The position numbers and the translations under genes were made by a program. The notes beneath the pieces are model-generated. The model searched no databases and was not told the DNA's origin. It was given only the letters and a program-made list of their open reading frames with translations. Shown piece by piece: positions 25,521 to 37,635 of a stretch of 64,000 nucleotides of DNA; position 1 is the first letter of the stretch; every line of letters begins with the position of its first letter. The DNA comes from Musa acuminata AAA Group (Eukaryota > Streptophyta > Magnoliopsida > Zingiberales > Musaceae). The DNA is taken from NCBI RefSeq assembly GCF_036884655.1, contig NC_088340.1, positions 2,426,001 to 2,490,000 of the forward strand, written 5' to 3'.

Positions 25521-28500
25521 ATGGCCGAGTGGATGGCTGAGGCGGAGACCCGGACGCCGGGGCTCGCTCCATGGAGAAATTTGGAGGGCAAGGTCGTGAT
25601 GGTCACTGGCGCATCCTCTGGCATCGGCCGGGACCTTTGCCTCGACCTCGCCAGAGCCGGATGCCTGGTCATCGCGGCCGCGCGGCGGACCGACCGTCTG
25701 CGGTCCCTCTGCGAGGAGATAAATGGATCCGGACCATCGCAGCGCTCCGCCGTCCGGTCGGTGGCGATCGCGCTCGATGTGAGCGCGGATGAGCCGTCCA
25801 TCGCGGCGTCCGTGCAGAGGGCATGTGACGCGTTTGGTCGGATCGACGGATTGGTGAATAACGCTGGGGTTCGAGGTAATCTTTCCTTTTAATTTTGTGG
25901 CTGTGGTCATCTTTAGCCCAGATTCTGGATTTGTTGATCATATAAAGAGAACAAGTTTCGGAATTACCGTGGAAATCTGAGAACGCTAAGAGATTGATGG
26001 CCAAAAATATTTTGTTGGGTTAACGAACGAAAGAAGGACATCCGGCACAGTGTATTTGCGAGTGAAGATGGCAAACTTGCCAAATAGAACGCACACCTCT
26101 CTCTGTTCGAAACTTAAAATAGGCTCACTCCTCGAATATCTATTCTTTTCCTTGGGAATCACAACAGTTACGGCTTCACATCACCAGTAGCAATGCATTT
26201 AGGTTCAGCTCATCAGAGAGGAGTTGTCCATATAGCGCAGTGCTATGGACTATGGCGCAGAATGCGTCACAGATAATTAGGTTTGGAAACGCGTTTGTTG
26301 CCAATAGATTTTGTAGTAAAGCCATATGAAGAGACTACAGAGAAAGACATTGTTGTTTGTTGTAGAGCTACGCCACTATTAGGATTAGTGAGTGAATCTT
26401 GATCACCATGTGGAATCAAATTCTGACGATTTTTTGCATATGATATTTGAAAGAAAGCTTGAATTCTTTGTTCTTCTTTTCTCCTCTTTACTAATTTTGT
26501 TTAAGATTGTTACAGCTTAGGGTGTTGCTGCAGATATTTTCCAAGCTAGCTTTTAATATGCTGGCATCAGGATCCCGTCATTTAACATGAATTGTCCCAT
26601 AAATTAATTTGCATTGAACACCGCACGGACTTATCACAAAATGTGAGTTGAACAGTACAGATTGTATATGTGAATTAGAAGATCTCATCTTCCCTTAGAG
26701 TTAAAAGTGCATGTCTTTGAATTACTAGTCTTCAGATTAAATGATGTTGAATTGCAGACTAAATGATGCAAAATTAATGTTAACATAAAATTAAATTAAT
26801 ATTCTAACAACTAGACATTAGACCATGTTGAATTGAGGATTAAATGATGCAAAATAGTAAGAACTCATTCCTAAAGCTACCTGATCCATCTTGAATGTCT
26901 GAACTTGCTGAGTCTTTCCTGCCTTCTGGCTCGCCTATCCATTACACTGGTCATGTATCTCAGTCTAAATATTTACTCCTGCTTTTCAATTGACGACTTT
27001 TGATTCTTTAGACAGATGAGTCCTTGATTGTACGGTCGCAAGACACTTTGTATGTTGGACATGATCATGATCAGTGCATCATTGATTATTATTTGTGAAG
27101 TGCCCTCACAAATGGATGGATGATGTGGTTCAAATGAAGGGTTTTTAGTGTTCCTTCTGAAATCTCTCAGATTTTGTTTCCTAAATAGTGTCTGGTAGCT
27201 TCAGTCTCTTTAAATAGATACTTGTAGAAAAACTGTGTTACAATTGGATTTGGTGTTTTGATAGCAGCTGTAATGAACAAAAAGAAGTTATGACTCTGCA
27301 TCTTAGAAAATGTTAAACAGAATAGATGTTAGTTATGCAAAAGAACAACAGATAGGAATTAGTACATAGTTTGCCAACATGCCATATCTTCACTTTTGTG
27401 TGTCATAATTCTTTGGTAGTACTACCACATGAAATTGTTTTGCAGGTGTGATCACTTCGCTTCTACACAAGGAAAATTTACTGTGACAGAATCATAGATT
27501 TTCTTTCTTCTTTCATGGCTCAGTTTTTGTAATTCTAGTTTGAGATATATGTTAGTAACTTTGTTCACTAATTTAACCAAGTAGTGATTGGCACCTTTTT
27601 TCTCTTACTTGCACCGCACTTATATTTGTATGTCATTGTAATCTTTCACCTTTTTTTTGTTGGTAATCATCCTTCGCTGGTTGTTTGTTTGCTTTCTACT
27701 ACATGCTGTTTCTCTCAGGTAGTGTCCATTCACCATTAGATTGGTCTGAGGAAGATTGGAGTAGCAACATCAGAACAAATTTGACTGGATTGTGGCTAGT
27801 TTCCAAACATGTCTGCAAGCACATGCGGGACGCAAAACAGAAAGGATCCGTGATCAATATATCATCTATTGGAGGTACTGAACGTGGCCACTTACCGGGA
27901 GGAGTTGCATATGTTGCATCAAAGACGGGTGTAAATGCAGTCACTAAGGTAATCAGGCTGCTAGCATCATGGGTTGCCCATGTTTCTCTGAGTAGTACCG
28001 CATGTGGCCAACTCTGGTGCTGCATAGAGTTTGTCATGGTCATTGCACATACAGAACACTAGCTAATGTCACAACAGAGCAGTCTCATTCTGTCACTCAA
28101 ATTAATAGTAAATTTTTATTTGACTTTAAAAAAATTTTTCTTTGATTGTAGAATATACAAGGGCATGACCATCTCTAGCATTTACTAACATATGCAATCA
28201 AGCAAACTCATAGATGCATGTTAGAACTCATTTGGAGATCCAACTACTGCATCACACATCTTTTCCTCTTCAAATTAGTTCATGGTGTTCTCTACTCGTG
28301 TAATGTTTTCCTTCATGTATGTTGATTTCGGTATTCACTTCAATTTAATGTATGGCATGGCTTTGTCGTTTGAAAAGGTTTGTATGTTTTTTGTTGTTGT
28401 TGTTATTCAAGCCTTGATTATATATTAACAATGTCGTCTTTCCCAAACAGGTGATGGCATTAGAGCTGGGCGGTTTCAATATTCGTGTGAATGCTATAGC

Positions 28501-28729
28501 TCCTGGATTGTTCAGATCCGAGATAACTGCTGGTCTAATGGAGAGAGAATGGCTGAATAAGGTGGCTGAAAAAACTGTTCCACTAAGAACATATGGCACC
28601 TTAGATCCAGCATTGACATCAGTCGTGCGCTTCTTGATTCATGACTCCTCGTCGTATGTTTCAGGCAACATCTTTATAGTTGATGCAGGTGTAACTCTGC
28701 CAGGGATCCCCCTTTTCTCTTCCCTCTGA
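25521..28729 (+). CDS. short-chain dehydrogenase/reductase, 3-oxoacyl-ACP-reductase (FabG)-like
   Basis: NAD(P)H-dependent oxidoreductase of the classical SDR family. Three exons, 25521-25875, 27719-27948 and 28451-28729, join at GT-AG borders into 287 aa. The first join splits a Gly codon and the second is in phase 0. Cofactor motif 'TGASSGIG' is at 29-36, 'NNAG' at 113-116, the active-site Ser in 'INISSIGG' (S167/S168), and the 'YVASK' pair Y183/K187. The C-terminal part '[10 protein letters not shown]...[11 protein letters not shown]' is typical. There is no transit peptide, so it is probably cytosolic or peroxisomal rather than the plastid FAS-II enzyme. Substrate unknown. The 'ARRTDRL' after strand 2 suggests NADPH preference. 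A broken tandem copy follows directly downstream. Confidence 0.92.
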
Positions 28730-29356
28730 GATTAGTAATTGAGATGCTGGGTTGTAATTGCAACTCAATCAACCTGGTCATATTATTCTACTCTTCCCGC
28801 AGCAAATAAGTCAGAGACAATGTCCGGTGAATAATTTTCCCAATACCAGATAATGTCTTCATGATTAAGTTGTTTTATAGTCTTTTTGGCATCATATGAG
28901 GAGTTGAATTCTTCTTTTATACCATGAGTCTGCTTCACGTACTTCATATAGATCGGGTCGATCAAGGATTGAATATAGTATACTGTTGTGCACAGTAGAG
29001 TTTGTCTCATGAGATGTATAAGCCGAAAGGTAGGGGGGGTTTTAGAATTAAAGAAAGAAAAAAGGAATCCAGTTTCAGCATTATGGATATGATGCTGTAA
29101 AGATTACGAAGTACAGAATGCATACTCCAAAAGTGTAACAACTAACTCTATTGTTGACATATTCAACGACTCTAGTACAGCTTTTACCCTATATTTCTTG
29201 CAACATACCGACCAAGTACTCATACCGGCGCTCCCTGTGAATCCTACTGTGTGGGGTCGGGAACAAGCAGTTGTCCTAACACGATGGCGGAATGGGATCT
29301 AGAAGTTTCCATGGAACTGCCGCACTGGCTCTTCTCTGCCTATGGCGCCCATCCAC

Positions 29357-29731
29357 TATAAAGAAAAAGTGACTCGAGGCAGTTATCCAACCATGGTGGC
29401 GGAGGTGGCGAACCGGACGTCGCCCCCCTGGAGGAGCTTGGATGGCAAGGTCGTGATGGTCACCGGCGCCTCCTCCGGCATTGGCTGGGACCATTGCCTC
29501 GACCTCGCCAGGGCCGGTTGCCGGATCATCGCGGCCGCGCGGCGGACAGACCGGCTGAGATCCATCTGCGAGGAGATCAACGGTCCGGATCGTCAGAGAC
29601 CTCCGCCATCCGATCGGTGGCGATCGAGCTGGATGTGAGCTCGGGTGAGCCGGCGATCGCGGCCTCGGTTCAGAGGGCGTGGGATACGTTTGATCGGATC
29701 GATGGGTTGGTGAACAACGCCGGAATTCGAG
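29357..29731 (+). pseudogene. SDR pseudogene, promoter and exon 1
   Basis: Close copy of exon 1 of the gene at 25.5 kb, with a TATA motif at 29357-29362, ATG at 29393 and the same donor (CGAG|GTAAAT) after 29731. '[11 protein letters not shown]' and 'VNNAGIRG' are preserved. One base is missing near 29583, where 'EEINGxxSS' should continue, so the frame shifts and stops at about 29638. The remaining half is open in another frame. Intron 1 downstream is also recognisably similar to that of the intact gene to about 30.8 kb. A single-base assembly error could mimic the frameshift, but the damaged exon 3 and missing exon 2 support a true pseudogene. Confidence 0.85.
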
Positions 29732-29894
29732 GTAAATATTTTTCCCTCTCGTTTTTCTCTTTCTTTTGATGAAGGTAGTTCCGAGATCATCAAGATTTCG
29801 GTGCTCAATTCGTAGGGCACTTGCTGTCCTACACGAGAGTGTTCCTTTGGAGTCCTGGATCACACAAAAATAGGAATTAAAGTGGGCATTCAAG

Positions 29895-29898
<4 letters not shown>

Positions 29899-29950
<52 letters not shown>

Positions 29951-30130
29951 GGCCGATTCCTTTCTTCTTGGCCATCGGGTTATGCTGTTAAAAGCTTTAT
30001 GAGCATTTAGATCGGGATCATTATTTGTTGTCGATAAAGCTTAGTGAAGAAGAGTATATATATAATAAGGAGATTGTTCTTTGTGGTTGTTGTTGTTGTC
30101 CTATGAGCATTTAGATCGGGATCATTTAGA

Positions 30131-30185
<55 letters not shown>

Positions 30186-30297
30186 GATTATGCTGGTAAA
30201 AGCTTTATGGGTAATTAGATCGGGATCATTGTTTGTTGTCGATAAAGCCATTTGAAGCAGAGCATAGAATGAGATTGTTCTTTGTTGTTGTTCTATG
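29899..30297. repeat. tandem duplication with (GA)n tracts in SDR-pseudogene intron
   Basis: A unit of about 170-200 bp occurs twice. Each copy has a (GA)n run (29899-29942; about 30127-30183), then 'TTATGCTG', 'AAAAGCTTTATG', 'TTAGATCGGGATCATT', 'TTTGTTGTCGATAAAGC' and 'GAGATTGTTCTTTG'. A partial third copy of the 'TTAGATCGGGATCATT' word sits between them. Probably unequal exchange at the GA tracts. Confidence 0.8.
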
Positions 30298-30836
30298 CAT
30301 GACACAGGAAAGAATCAACCAATGAATCTTGAATTATAATGGGATGTTAGATTGGGAAAGTTTGCTCCGAGTTATTTGGAGGTGGGCTTTTATTCTTTAT
30401 CTCTTCTTTATTTTCTTGACTAGTATGTTTCAAGATTCTTACACATTAGGACGATGTTGTAGATATTCTTTAAGTTAGGTTTTAAGATCTCAAGACGGTG
30501 CCGGCAGGATCCCAGCGTTTGACATGGATTGAACTGTGAGCTTAGCAAACTTCAAGAACTCCTCCAACCATATGAGTTACCGGTGTTATATAGATTGTAT
30601 AGGTGAATCGATATATGGAAGATGCCTTGAGAAAAGAAACAGTAAGCTGTCTTTGAACTGCTAGTGTGTGATGATTTCTTTTAATCCTCTTCATGTTCGG
30701 TTTCGCAGCAAAGATGACGTTCCAATTTTCTTCTCGAAGAATATGTAAAGCTGTATGTATGCTTCCCTTATGTTTCTTACTATTTTTTTCTTACACGAAC
30801 CTTTATTTGATCGGTAGATATATTATAATCGGAACC

Positions 30837-32332
30837 TGTTAGGAAAAAGGGTCGGCACTAAGAGGGGGGGGGGGGGAGGGGGGTGAATTAGTGCAGCGGT
30901 AAAATAACGACGATTTAAGAAAATCTTTCGTACGTTAAAAAATCGATCTCCGAAAGTGGTTTACTTTTAAAGCGTACGTAAGAGAGTAGTGGATGTAAAG
31001 AACAAGTAAAGAGGTTTGAAATTAAAGGTAATTATTCAAATAAATGCAAATCAGATTTTTTAGAGTGGTTCGGTTGTCGTGACCTACATCCACTTCGTCG
31101 ATTCCCCTTCCGTCGAGACCACCGACATCCACTATCGATCTTTCTTTAATAGGCGAAGAGTTAACATTTAGCACTCACTCCTCTCTCGTACTTTTCTAAT
31201 ACTTAGATTATAGGAGGATTCTCATAAGAGATTTTTATGACGTTTTTCCCTTTTTTAATTTTTTGTGCTTGTGTTTCTTAACCAAGGATGAGAGGGGTAT
31301 TTATAGGCTTCAAGTTGATCTAAACTTGGAGCTTAAAAATATCTCATCCAGGGTTTCCTGGGTACGGGTGGTACCATCGCTTGCGTTGGGTGGTACCACC
31401 ACCTAGGAGGTTGTGTTGGACGGTACCATCGCCTAACACCCTACCAGGGGCGATACGATCACCCAGACTGACAATACCACCGCCTGACATAGTCTCAAAG
31501 ATTGTGTCATGATGGTGCCATCTCTTGGGATATTGTATGGGCCTCTCATTGGGCCAAACACAGTCCTTACATGGGCCCAACTGGCCCCTAATTGGGTTGG
31601 CCTAAATCGAAACCCAATTACGTGCTAACTACGAAATCTAAGGCATACTTAAGCTAAACAAGTCCCTATGTCTTAGTTTCTTCTAGCGAGCTTCCGGCGA
31701 TCTTCCGACGAACTCTCGACAATGTTCTAACGACCTCCCGGCAAGCTCTAGGACTTCAGACGATCTTCTTGGCGAGTTCTAACGAGCTTCTTTGGCAAGC
31801 TCCTGGACTTCTCGACTGGTTCTTATAGAACTTCCGACGAACGTTTGAACTTCCGACGAACTCTCGAACTCCCAATGAAATCACATCCTTGACTCTGAAA
31901 CTTCATTTTGATTTATGCCTTGCTATTGTAGTTAATTCTGCACATGTAAGAACACACTCCGATCTAGACAATTAATACTAAGCATTAATCATGTTGTCCG
32001 GTATGTCATTGGTCCCTCGACACTTCGTTTGATTTTTCGGCGCATCGTCCTCTCTTACGGCCTATTACCCAATCGGTCAGTTGACTCCGTAATTCCGATA
32101 TCCTTGGCGTAATATTCGCTCTTCTTGGTCTGATGCCCGAAGCCTTTTGTCGATACGTCGACCGATCCTCCAACTCAACGTTCAATCTTCTGACATATTT
32201 TCCTCCGGCACAACATGATTCTGCTTTAATTATCTCATCCTGATTGAAGCATCCCGTGTCACTCAAAAAGCAGATTAAATCATAAACATTTATCAATCGA
32301 TTTCATCATTAAAATATGAGATTTAACATAAC
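30837..32332. mobile_element. long LTR-like block (possible solo LTR)
   Basis: Starts TGTTAGGAAAAAGGG and ends ...GAGATTTAACA, a 5-bp inverted terminal pair TGTTA/TAACA with the TG...CA ends of plant LTRs, about 1.5 kb long. It contains a G-run (30863-30882), a block of repeated 'CTTCCGACGA/CTTCCGGCGA' words at 31680-31870, and no coding motif. Length and style resemble long-LTR copia families. I could not find a convincing 5-bp target duplication (GAACC against TAACG), so one border may be wrong. It sits where the rest of SDR intron 1 and exon 2 should be. Confidence 0.55.
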
Positions 32333-32999
32333 GGAGTCTTAGCATATCGATTTATAAAAAAGAACTAAACTCGTCTCCTTATCTCTTTTTATGATTCACA
32401 AAATTATTATAAGCGATGAATTAGGAATTAAAAAAAGATTAAGAATATATGTAATTAATTAGTTTATGTTCGTTAATTTCTTACGAGAGTTTTTCTAAGC
32501 AAGAGCAACTCTAAAATAATATAAGAGTTTTTCTAATTAAGTTAATCTCTTAAGGAATCCATAATATATTTATCTAATTAGATAGGACCATATAATCTAA
32601 TATTTTTCACTTGACTCATTAATAAAATATTAAAAATTTAAAATTAAAATAAATAAATAAAATTTTATTTAAAAATAATTTTATCTAATTAGATTATGAA
32701 GTATTTCAAAAAATATTTTGTACATAGCAATGAATTTTAAAATAAGTCAATAAGCCTAATAAGCACAATAATACTATATTAAATCGTACTAGAACACCGT
32801 TAGTCTTTCTTAATATAATTTATAATAACTCATGTAATTTATCTTATCAAGATAATCTTATTATTATATTCAATTATAATAAACATAAATGTAAACATGA
32901 CAATACAAAAATAATTTTAATTAAAATAATAATAATAATAGTATTCACCTAAACATGTATTGCTAGCATTACCATATCTTTTATTGCTTACTCATAAGC

Positions 33000-35410
33000 C
33001 CTATTATAAGAATATATTTTTTAAATATGTTAGATTGTAAAGCTTCAGTAAATATATCAATAATTATTAAGGTGGTGCTCAGGTTCGCAATTGAGACTTA
33101 TTATTTTTAAATTTTTTTTTTAGCCATCAAGTACTTTATCTTGTTGTGCTTAAAACCATTAAAGTATTTGTTATTCTTAAAGAAGAGAACTTATATTATC
33201 ACAAAATAACTTTAGTAGTCTAACAATTGAGTCCACCATGAAATTTCGTAATAAAAAAGTTTGATTTGTAGCCTTAAAGTATGCTACAAATTCAACATAC
33301 ATTATTGATGATGCAATAAGCGATTGTTTTATATTTTTTTAAAAAAATTATCCATGAATATGAATCCTGTAGATTTTTTACTATCATGATAATTTATAAA
33401 ATCAGCATTTGAATATCCTAGTCTTGTATTCATGTTAGAATATAATTTTAATTTGATTTCTTATATGTGAGCATCTAATTTTGATATCATGATAATTTAT
33501 AAAATATTAATATAATATCTTATATGTGAGCGTGTAATATTTTATCCCTTACAATATCTCATTACTTTCTTTACAACTTTTCAATGTTCTATTCTTGGGT
33601 TTTTGATATTTACTTAGCATTTCAACTGTAAAACTGATATATAGTGTTGTATATGTTTGATCATATAATAGACTTCCAACTATGTATGCATAAGGAATAT
33701 CCTTTATTTGATTTTTTCCTAAGTTATTTTTATGACACTAATTTTGACTGAATCTTTCATCTTTGGTAATAAGTATATTATTAGCTAAATAAAGTTGTAT
33801 ACTAAATCAGACTCAGATCAATATATCATTTTTGAGATAATCCTAACAATCCTTGATGTATATCCTTGAATATCTCAATACAAATAATATTAACTACCTT
33901 ATTTTTAAAATTCTTGATAAGAAACTTCTTGGTTTCATACAATAAACTAAGATCACTTATAGGAAATAAAATATCATCCATAAATAAGACTAATATAATA
34001 AATTTGCTCCCACTGACCTTTATATATATAGATTCATCAATAGTATTTTTCTTAAATCCAAAAGAAGTCCATAAGATTTTATATATCATTGCTTGAAAGT
34101 TTATTTAAGGTAATAAATAGATTTCCTAAGTTTTTAAGCATAACTTTCCTTTCTTTTTTCTATGAATCCTTCATATTGTTTTATATAGATTTTTTTTATC
34201 TAAATTCTTATTCAAAAATATTATTTTACATATATCTTATATAACTCAAAATCATAGTGTGCTATTATTACGATGACACGATCTTCAACAAATTCTTTTT
34301 AGAAACTAAAGAAAATGTCTCGTTATAGTCGATATCTTCTTTTTAAAATTTTTTTTAGTAAATCTGACTTTGTATCGTTTGATATTATCTCTTAAGTCAT
34401 GCTTTATTTTAAAGACTCATTTGCAATAAGCTTTTTTACAATTAATAGGCAATTCAATGAATTCTTAGATACCATTCTGATATATTAATTTTAACTCTTC
34501 TTTCATTACATTATATCATTTTTTAGAATCACTATTTTTTATGACTTTTAAAAATGATAAGGGATTCTTTTTCATCCCTATGTCATAATCAGATTCTTGT
34601 AGATATATCATATAATCATCAGAAATGACATGTCTCTTTTTTATTTGAGATCTTCTTAAAATTATCGATTATGATTGTTTAACAAAATCATTAGCGACAA
34701 CATCAACATCATATAGGAGCTCATTAATGTTATTTTATTATTCACCCTCATCAAATTTTTAGTGATTTTATAAACAATAAATTTCTCAAATAAGAAATAA
34801 TAGATGAGTATCAACTTGTATCTCATCGATATCAAAATTGATCTTTCGATATTTTTTACTCCCATTGATTTTTTTATTTTCTAAAAATCTTATATTCTAT
34901 TATTCTTATACTATTATAATAATAATAAAATCTATATGCCTTGAATTTATTTGTATATTTAATAAAATATTTAAAAATAATTTTTGAATCTAATTTCTTT
35001 TCATGTGGATTTAAGATTTTTATTTCTATAGGATAAACCTAAATATGCAGATGTACATAACTCTCCTAAGAGCTTCACCTCACATTAATCAAGTATAGAG
35101 AAATAACTCATTATGCTACTAATCATGTTTATAAGAGTATGATTTCGTCTTTTAATAATATCATTCTACCGTGGCACATATGGTAAGAGATACTGAGCAT
35201 AAATACCCCACTTTTTTAATAATCTAACAAAAGGATCAATATTTTGATAGCATTCATCATATATGCTATAATATTCACCACCCCCCCCCCCCCCCCCCCC
35301 CCCCATCAAATCTAATGATTTTACGTGAGACTTTTCATATATTAGATATAATAACTATATTTGGACGAGTCATCTATAAATGTGATGAAATATCTTTCTC
35401 CAGTAAAATA
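33000..35410 (-). mobile_element. degenerate Ty1-copia pol region (integrase, reverse transcriptase, RNase H)
   Basis: Minus-strand pol remains in the expected order. Integrase core at about 35400-35050: 'ERYFITFIDDSSKY', a conserved acid region now interrupted by a C/G homopolymer, then 'LPYVP', 'NHTLINMISSIMSY'. Reverse transcriptase at 34089-33826: 'LVLFMDDILFPISDLSLLYETKK', i.e. the xxDD site as MDD, ending 'GLLGLSQK'. RNase H near 33310-33060: 'VEFVAYFKATNQTFLLRNF', 'LKLFCDNISSL'. Many stops and frameshifts. gag and the 5' LTR are not found upstream of 35410. The 3' LTR may lie in the AT-rich 32.3-33.0 kb stretch, but I could not define it. Confidence 0.75.
35281..35304. repeat. poly-C tract inside copia integrase relic
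   Basis: Twenty-four consecutive C. On the coding (minus) strand it is a G run at the place where integrase has the Gly-Gly codons of its 'SDRGGEY'-type motif. Confidence 0.9.
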
Positions 35411-35645
35411 GAGAATCGATACTACGTGATGCACATCTTGTACGTCTTGACATCATGTAGTTAACATATCGATATCACATGATGCACATCTTGTCACTAC
35501 GCAATCGATACCTTAGAATCACATGGTAGATACATCGATACTACATGACCGATACTTCATAGTTACGTGATCAACACCTTGATGTCTCATGATCGATACT
35601 TTGACATCACGTAACTGATATTTCAATGTCATATAGTTAACATGT
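35405..35645. repeat. imperfect short repeats around CGATAC / TCACATGAT
   Basis: The words CGATACT, CGATAC(C/T) or CGATATC recur about eight times, at irregular 15-45 base spacing, alternating with TACGTGAT, CACATGAT or CTCATGAT. No fixed unit length, so it is a degenerate minisatellite or a scrambled repeat rather than a clean array. It adjoins the truncated 5' side of the copia relic. Confidence 0.6.
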
Positions 35646-35940
35646 TAATACATAACTGAGGGATTAGTGAATAAGATGCTACCATATCCCAAATTCAACA
35701 TGATTGTAAATAAGCTACCCCACCTTCGTAACTCGTTGGGTTGACTCATCTAATACTTTCCTTTATAAATTCCGTATAAGTAGCGGCACAAATTTCACTG
35801 CCTACGTACGTTTTGATGGCAGCTATCACCTCAAATTGATGCACGACGATGTCGTTTTGGCCATCGGAAAGGAGGGCTTATTCTTCTCGTGTCTTAATGA
35901 CAGATATCCGACAATATTATGTGTTGTGTCGTTGGAACAG

Positions 35941-36193
35941 GTGATGGCGCTGGAGCTGTCGAGTGAACTCTATAGCTACTGGATTGTTCAAGTCGGAGAT
36001 AACAGCCGGTCTGATGGAGAAGCAATGGATGAGCAGAGTGGCAGAAAGAACAGTTTCACTGGGAACGTACGGCACAACCGATCCAGCACCGACATCACTC
36101 ATGCGTTACCGCATCCACGACCCATCCGCATACATCTTTATTGCCGACGCAGGTCTCAGTCTACCAGGGGTTCCCCTTTCCTCGTCCCTCTGA
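35941..36193 (+). pseudogene. SDR pseudogene, exon 3
   Basis: Starts after an intact CAG acceptor, like exon 3 of the gene at 28451: 'VMALEL', then a loss of about 14 bases that changes frame, then '[18 protein letters not shown]' and '[14 protein letters not shown]' to the same terminal 'SSL' and stop. A second small in-frame loss removes 'VSGN' before 'IFIADAG'. About 120 bases upstream also match intron 2 of the intact gene. It is the other end of the pseudogene that starts at 29393. No exon 2 was found between them. Confidence 0.85.
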
Positions 36194-36943
36194 TGCTACT
36201 TGGTCTCTTCGGATGCTTTCTACTTATTACCATTCTACTCTACTGGCAGCAAGCGTGTCAGACACATGCGTACCTGTTCCCGAAGATGATTCCTCTGAGT
36301 TGCACTACATCAGTGTTCCACTTCTGAAGCCGTTGGATGTTGATGATGTCCCAATAAATTCGTGTGGCAGAAACATGTTATTTAATATAAGAAGATTTCA
36401 ACTCGATCTGCCTGCCAAGTTGTGCGACGCTTCAAAAAAAGCTCATCTGCATAAGCTGAAGAAAAGGCATGCCTTTATCTTTTTCATCATATTTTAGTCC
36501 CTGAGAACAAAAAACGTCTGTTTTCCAGAGCGGAAGCAGTAAATAAAGAGTGACAGTATACTTCCTGCCCATGCGGTGTGGGAGGTTGGAAACAACAGAA
36601 AAGTCATGTGCTATTCTTCATTGTTCCCAATCATTCGTTGATGAACACAAAGGCCGGCAATATAACTACGGTTCCTTGAATGACTTCTTTTAGCAAACAT
36701 AAAAAGACAACAACTTATACTAGCAGTAATTTTTTGGTTTTGCCTGCTCAATTTGCCAAGCCCATGATGAACTTCATCAAAATTCCTCCTACATGAGAGG
36801 ACACACGAAACAATTAACTTGTGTCGACCGATGCCTGTCCATTCTTTTTAACTTGACAAACTTGTCCCTATATGCATGTTCGGAATCTAAAAGCATCAGT
36901 TCAACAACAATAACATAAACATTTCTGCTTGCATTGTCAAGAG
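36194..36943. other. intergenic, no gene recognised
   Basis: Sequence between the pseudogene exon and the inverted-repeat element. Possibly remnant 3' flank of the SDR copy. I see nothing functional. Confidence 0.45.
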
Positions 36944-37635
36944 CAAGGTTTGCGATACCGACCCATATCGTTCGGTACGAACAATATGTACTGGTCCGAT
37001 TAGAGATCAGTACACGGACTGCCCTGTACTGAGTGGTACCATAGCTTGACCTCGTATCGAGTGATACGAGATCTATACCGGATGGTAACGATTAAAATCC
37101 AATTGTTACAAACCTGTACCGGTCGGTAACGATCAAATTTCAACCGCTACCGATTAAGAGCTGAGATGGTCCTATTTCAAATAGTAAAATTGACCGTTTG
37201 AACTATAGGAAAGGATTTTTAAACCTTTTCCTCCCCCCTCTTTCAACTCATATTACTCTCTTAATCTCTTCAACTCCCTCAAACTCATTTTCACTCACAT
37301 CTAACAATTCAAATCATTTCTTTATAGATAATTCAATATTAACGGAAGGACGATTCAGAATGTACCACAAAACTACTCCTCAAAGCTTGGAAAAGATATG
37401 TATCACTATTCTTTTCTAATTTAGATTATTTTTACTAAAATTATACTAAATTTATATTTATTTTCAACTTAAAAACCAAAATCTAGCTTTTTTTATTTTT
37501 ATTTTTTTAAGTATTTTTGGAACTATTTTGATGTTTTTGAGCATACCAAGCATACCATTGATACGCCCTAGCATGCCATAGTACGTACCGTATCAATCAT
37601 TGATCGATACATCAGCATAGAAATTGCAAACCTTG
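36944..37635. mobile_element. non-autonomous DNA transposon with terminal inverted repeats (hAT-like)
   Basis: The ends are CAAGGTTTGC...GCAAACCTTG, a perfect 10-bp inverted repeat, with looser sub-terminal symmetry of GATACC/GGTACG-type words. The element is 692 bp and has no transposase. Immediate flanks GTCAAGAG and ATAAAGAG match at 6 of 8 positions, compatible with a decayed 8-bp target duplication and hence hAT. The interior has repeated GGTA/ACCG motifs near both ends and an AT-rich centre. The 222-nt open frame at 37198 looks meaningless. Confidence 0.7.

Noticed and set aside
25440..25910. 156-codon minus-strand frame over SDR exon 1, and the similar frame at 29276-29893
   Set aside because: Both mirror the same duplicated GC-rich exon. 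The shared antisense text comes from the duplication, not from a conserved antisense gene.
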